A stretch of DNA of 64,000 bases from Microbacterium sp. C5A9 (GTDB taxonomy: Bacteria > Actinomycetota > Actinomycetes > Actinomycetales > Microbacteriaceae): the NCBI RefSeq assembly GCF_022627955.1, contig NZ_JABXGD010000001.1:620001-684000 (forward strand). Direction: 5' to 3'. The notes below the pieces were generated by a model, which saw nothing but the letters and a program-made list of their open reading frames with translations, did not search any database and was not told the DNA's origin. Position numbers and translations under genes: made by a program. The stretch's first letter is position 1. Each line of letters opens with the position of its first letter. Shown piece after piece: positions 62,254 through 64,000 of this stretch.

Positions 62254-63437
62254 GGGAGACGCTCCACGATCATCGCGGTGCCCTGCCCGACGCCGACGCA
62301 CATCGTGGCGAGGCCGTATCGCGCTCCCTCGCGTTCGAGTCGGCCCAGCAGCGTGACGATGAGCCGTGACCCGCTCGAGCCGAGCGGGTGGCCCAGCGCG
62401 ATGGCACCGCCGTCGGCGTTGACGATCGTCGGGTCGAGCCCCAGGCGGCGGATGCAGGCGAGGGACTGCGATGCGAAGGCCTCGTTCAGCTCGACGGCTC
62501 CGAGGTCGCCGACCTGCAGCCCCGCCTTCGCGAGCGCTTTCTGCGTGGCCGGCACCGGACCGAGGCCCATGATCTCGGGGGCGAGAGCGGCGGTCGCCGC
62601 CGCGACGATCCGCGCGCGAGGCCGCAGGCCATGCCGCTCGACTGCCTCTGCACTCGCCACGACGATCGCGGAGGAGCCGTCGTTCAGAGAACTGGAGTTC
62701 CCGGCGGTCACCACGTCGCCGCCGGCGACCACGGCGCGCAACGTCGCGAGCGCGTCGAGAGTGGTGTCGCGCCGGGGTCCCTCGTCGGTGTCGACGATTC
62801 CGCGGCTCGTCTCGACCCCCACGATCTCGTCGGCGAACCGACCGGCATCGATCGCGGCGATGGCCCGCTGGTGGCTCTGGAGGGCGAACGCGTCCGCATC
62901 CGTCCGACTGATCCCGTCGACGCGCGCGACCTCCTCTGCCGTCTCGGGCATCGAGAAGGTGGCCTTGTCGCGGGCGCTCAGGAGGGGGTTCGTGAAGCGC
63001 CAGCCGATCGAGGTGTCGAAGGCGGCGCCGGGCTTGGCCCACGGCCGATCGGGCTTCGACTGCACCCAGGGCGCCCTGGTCATCGACTCGACGCCGCCGG
63101 CGACGATGAGGTCGGCGTCGCCGGCGCGCACGGCGTTCGCGGCGAGTGCGATCGCTGACATTCCGGAGGCGCAGAGGCGGTTGACCGTCAGTCCGGGGAT
63201 CGAATCGGGGAGGCCCGCGAGCAGCACCGCCATGCGCGCCACGTTGCGATTGTCCTCTCCGGCCTGATTGGCAGCCCCGAGGATGACCTCGTCGATCGCC
63301 TCGACCGGGATGGTGGACCTGCGGACCGTCTCACCCACCACGAGGGCGGCGAGGTCGTCCGGGCGGACGGACGCGAGAGCGCCTCCGTACCGGCCGACGG
63401 GGGTGCGGACGCCCTCGACGAGATAGGCCTCGGACAT
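62250..63437 (-). CDS. paaJ: Acyl-CoA thiolase (3-oxoadipyl-CoA thiolase)
   Basis: 395 residues. VNRLCASGMSAIALAANAVR has the nucleophilic Cys, GGAIALGHPLGSSGSR the His and TMCVGVGQGTAMI the second Cys. It splits 3-oxoadipyl-CoA to succinyl-CoA and acetyl-CoA, ending the pathway. The ATG at 63437 is chosen because GAGAGG lies 6 bases upstream; ATG 63443 and TTG 63458 are also in frame. First gene of the paaJ-F-H-Z-I operon. Confidence 0.92.
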   Translation of the reverse strand: MSEAYLVEGVRTPVGRYGGALASVRPDDLAALVVGETVRRSTIPVEAIDEVILGAANQAGEDNRNVARMAVLLAGLPDSIPGLTVNRLCASGMSAIALAANAVRAGDADLIVAGGVESMTRAPWVQSKPDRPWAKPGAAFDTSIGWRFTNPLLSARDKATFSMPETAEEVARVDGISRTDADAFALQSHQRAIAAIDAGRFADEIVGVETSRGIVDTDEGPRRDTTLDALATLRAVVAGGDVVTAGNSSSLNDGSSAIVVASAEAVERHGLRPRARIVAAATAALAPEIMGLGPVPATQKALAKAGLQVGDLGAVELNEAFASQSLACIRRLGLDPTIVNADGGAIALGHPLGSSGSRLIVTLLGRLEREGARYGLATMCVGVGQGTAMIVERLP

Positions 63438-63473
63438 CGTCATCCTCTCGATCACCAACGCTGGCGATAATTT

Positions 63474-63489
63474 CAGACCGATCGGTCAG
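63474..63489. promoter_or_regulatory. PaaR-type operator between the thiolase and TetR genes
   Basis: GACCGATCGGTC (63476-63487) is a perfect 12-base palindrome, extended by C/G at 63474 and 63489. It lies in the 111-base divergent gap and matches the half sites of the paaA operator. Confidence 0.7.
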
Positions 63490-63548
63490 GAATACGATCT
63501 CAGATCGCAGAGCGAATGGCAACTCACCGGGAATGACAGACTTGGCCC

Positions 63549-64000
63549 ATGGCGCAGCCCCGATCCGATGCGCCGGCCCCCAAGCGCGGCCGGCCAGGTT
63601 ATGACCGTGAGCAGGTGCTCGCGGTCGCCGTGAAGGTCTTCAACGAGCAGGGCTACGACGCGACGAGTGTCGCGGATCTCAGCGCGACGCTGGGACTCAC
63701 CAAGTCCGCGCTCTACCACCACTTCGAATCGAAGTCCGCGATCCTCGAACTCGCGCTGAACGACGCCCTCGACGCGCTCGAGGCCGTCGTCGACGAGGCG
63801 ACGGCGCGGCATCCGCTCGCCTCCGACCGCCTGCGATCGATCATCCGCGGCGCGGTGCGCGTGCTGACCGAGAAGCTCCCGTCGGTGACGCTGCTGCTGC
63901 GGGTGCGTGGCAACGGAGAGGTCGAGACCGCGGCGCTCGTGCGTCGTCGCGCGTTCGACCAGCGCGTGACCGCGATCGTCACCGAGGCGCAGACCGAGGG
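63549..64000 (+). CDS. TetR family regulator, PaaR-like (3' partial)
   Basis: 150 codons before the window edge. The helix-turn-helix is clear: VAVKVFNEQGYDATSVADLS followed by LGLTKSALYHHFESKSAIL. The C-terminal ligand domain is cut. Divergence from the paa thiolase operon and the shared operators point to the phenylacetyl-CoA-sensing repressor of the pathway. The ribosome site is weak; the first residues (MAQPRSDAPAPKRGRP) are a common basic arm. Confidence 0.88.
   Translation, partial: MAQPRSDAPAPKRGRPGYDREQVLAVAVKVFNEQGYDATSVADLSATLGLTKSALYHHFESKSAILELALNDALDALEAVVDEATARHPLASDRLRSIIRGAVRVLTEKLPSVTLLLRVRGNGEVETAALVRRRAFDQRVTAIVTEAQTE

Overview
The window looks like a chromosomal segment of a high-GC actinobacterium, most likely a Microbacterium or another Microbacteriaceae. 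Support comes from the strong G/C third-position bias, start/stop overlaps (ATGA, GTGA) in nearly every operon, GTG starts, an actinobacterial ATP-dependent DNA ligase of about 507 residues, and the glyA-folD pair behind a ZTP riboswitch. The genus call is inference. No tRNA, rRNA, CRISPR array, transposase or phage gene was seen, and both window ends cut through a gene.

Layout. (1) 1-5840: amino-sugar catabolism on the + strand: a D-aminoacylase/GH20 fusion (5' end missing), a ROK repressor with its own operator, a ROK sugar kinase and nagB. (2) 5855-10281: Nudix hydrolase, glycolate-oxidase-like flavoprotein, a small membrane protein, and a 754-residue protein that joins an ECF sigma factor, a zinc anti-sigma motif, membrane segments and two long Pro-rich repeat blocks. 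(3) 10282-10754: non-coding, rich in hairpins. (4) 10755-13441: nagA and a second GH20 hexosaminidase on the - strand, which with region 1 complete the GlcNAc-6-P route. (5) 13501-15766: ZTP riboswitch, glyA, folD. (6) 15875-19772: membrane protein, Dcu-type transporter, N-formylglutamate amidohydrolase family protein, hypothetical. (7) 19930-28386: a sugar-uptake and glycosidase locus (Gfo/Idh/MocA oxidoreductase, two ABC permeases, lipoprotein binding protein, (alpha/alpha)6 glycosidase, GH43, LacI repressor) tied together by three copies of one operator. (8) 28511-38400: homoprotocatechuate meta-cleavage operon (hpaI, hpaH, hpaD, hpaE, a GntR regulator, a FAH-RraA fusion), facing an MHS-type transporter and a single-component flavin hydroxylase. 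(9) 38627-42028: VOC, Nudix, PhzF and TPP-enzyme genes. (10) 42232-45697: circularly permuted ATP-grasp, alpha-E and transglutaminase genes, a predicted peptide-ligase/peptidase cassette. (11) 45746-47786: phosphoribosyltransferase and DNA ligase. (12) 47866-64000: the phenylacetate pathway in two - strand blocks (paaABCDE-paaG; paaJ-like, paaF, paaH, paaZ, paaI) plus paaK, an aldehyde dehydrogenase and a divergent TetR/PaaR-like regulator whose gene runs off the end. A RecQ helicase with a C-terminal phosphoribosyltransferase-like domain lies between the blocks.

Together the genes describe a soil or plant-associated heterotroph that uses chitin- or peptidoglycan-derived GlcNAc, plant-type oligosaccharides, and two aromatic routes: CoA-dependent phenylacetate degradation and homoprotocatechuate ring cleavage. 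The features most worth follow-up are the one-piece sigma/anti-sigma membrane protein, the two unusual enzyme fusions (D-aminoacylase-GH20 and FAH-RraA), the RecQ-PRTase fusion and the ATP-grasp/alpha-E/transglutaminase cassette.
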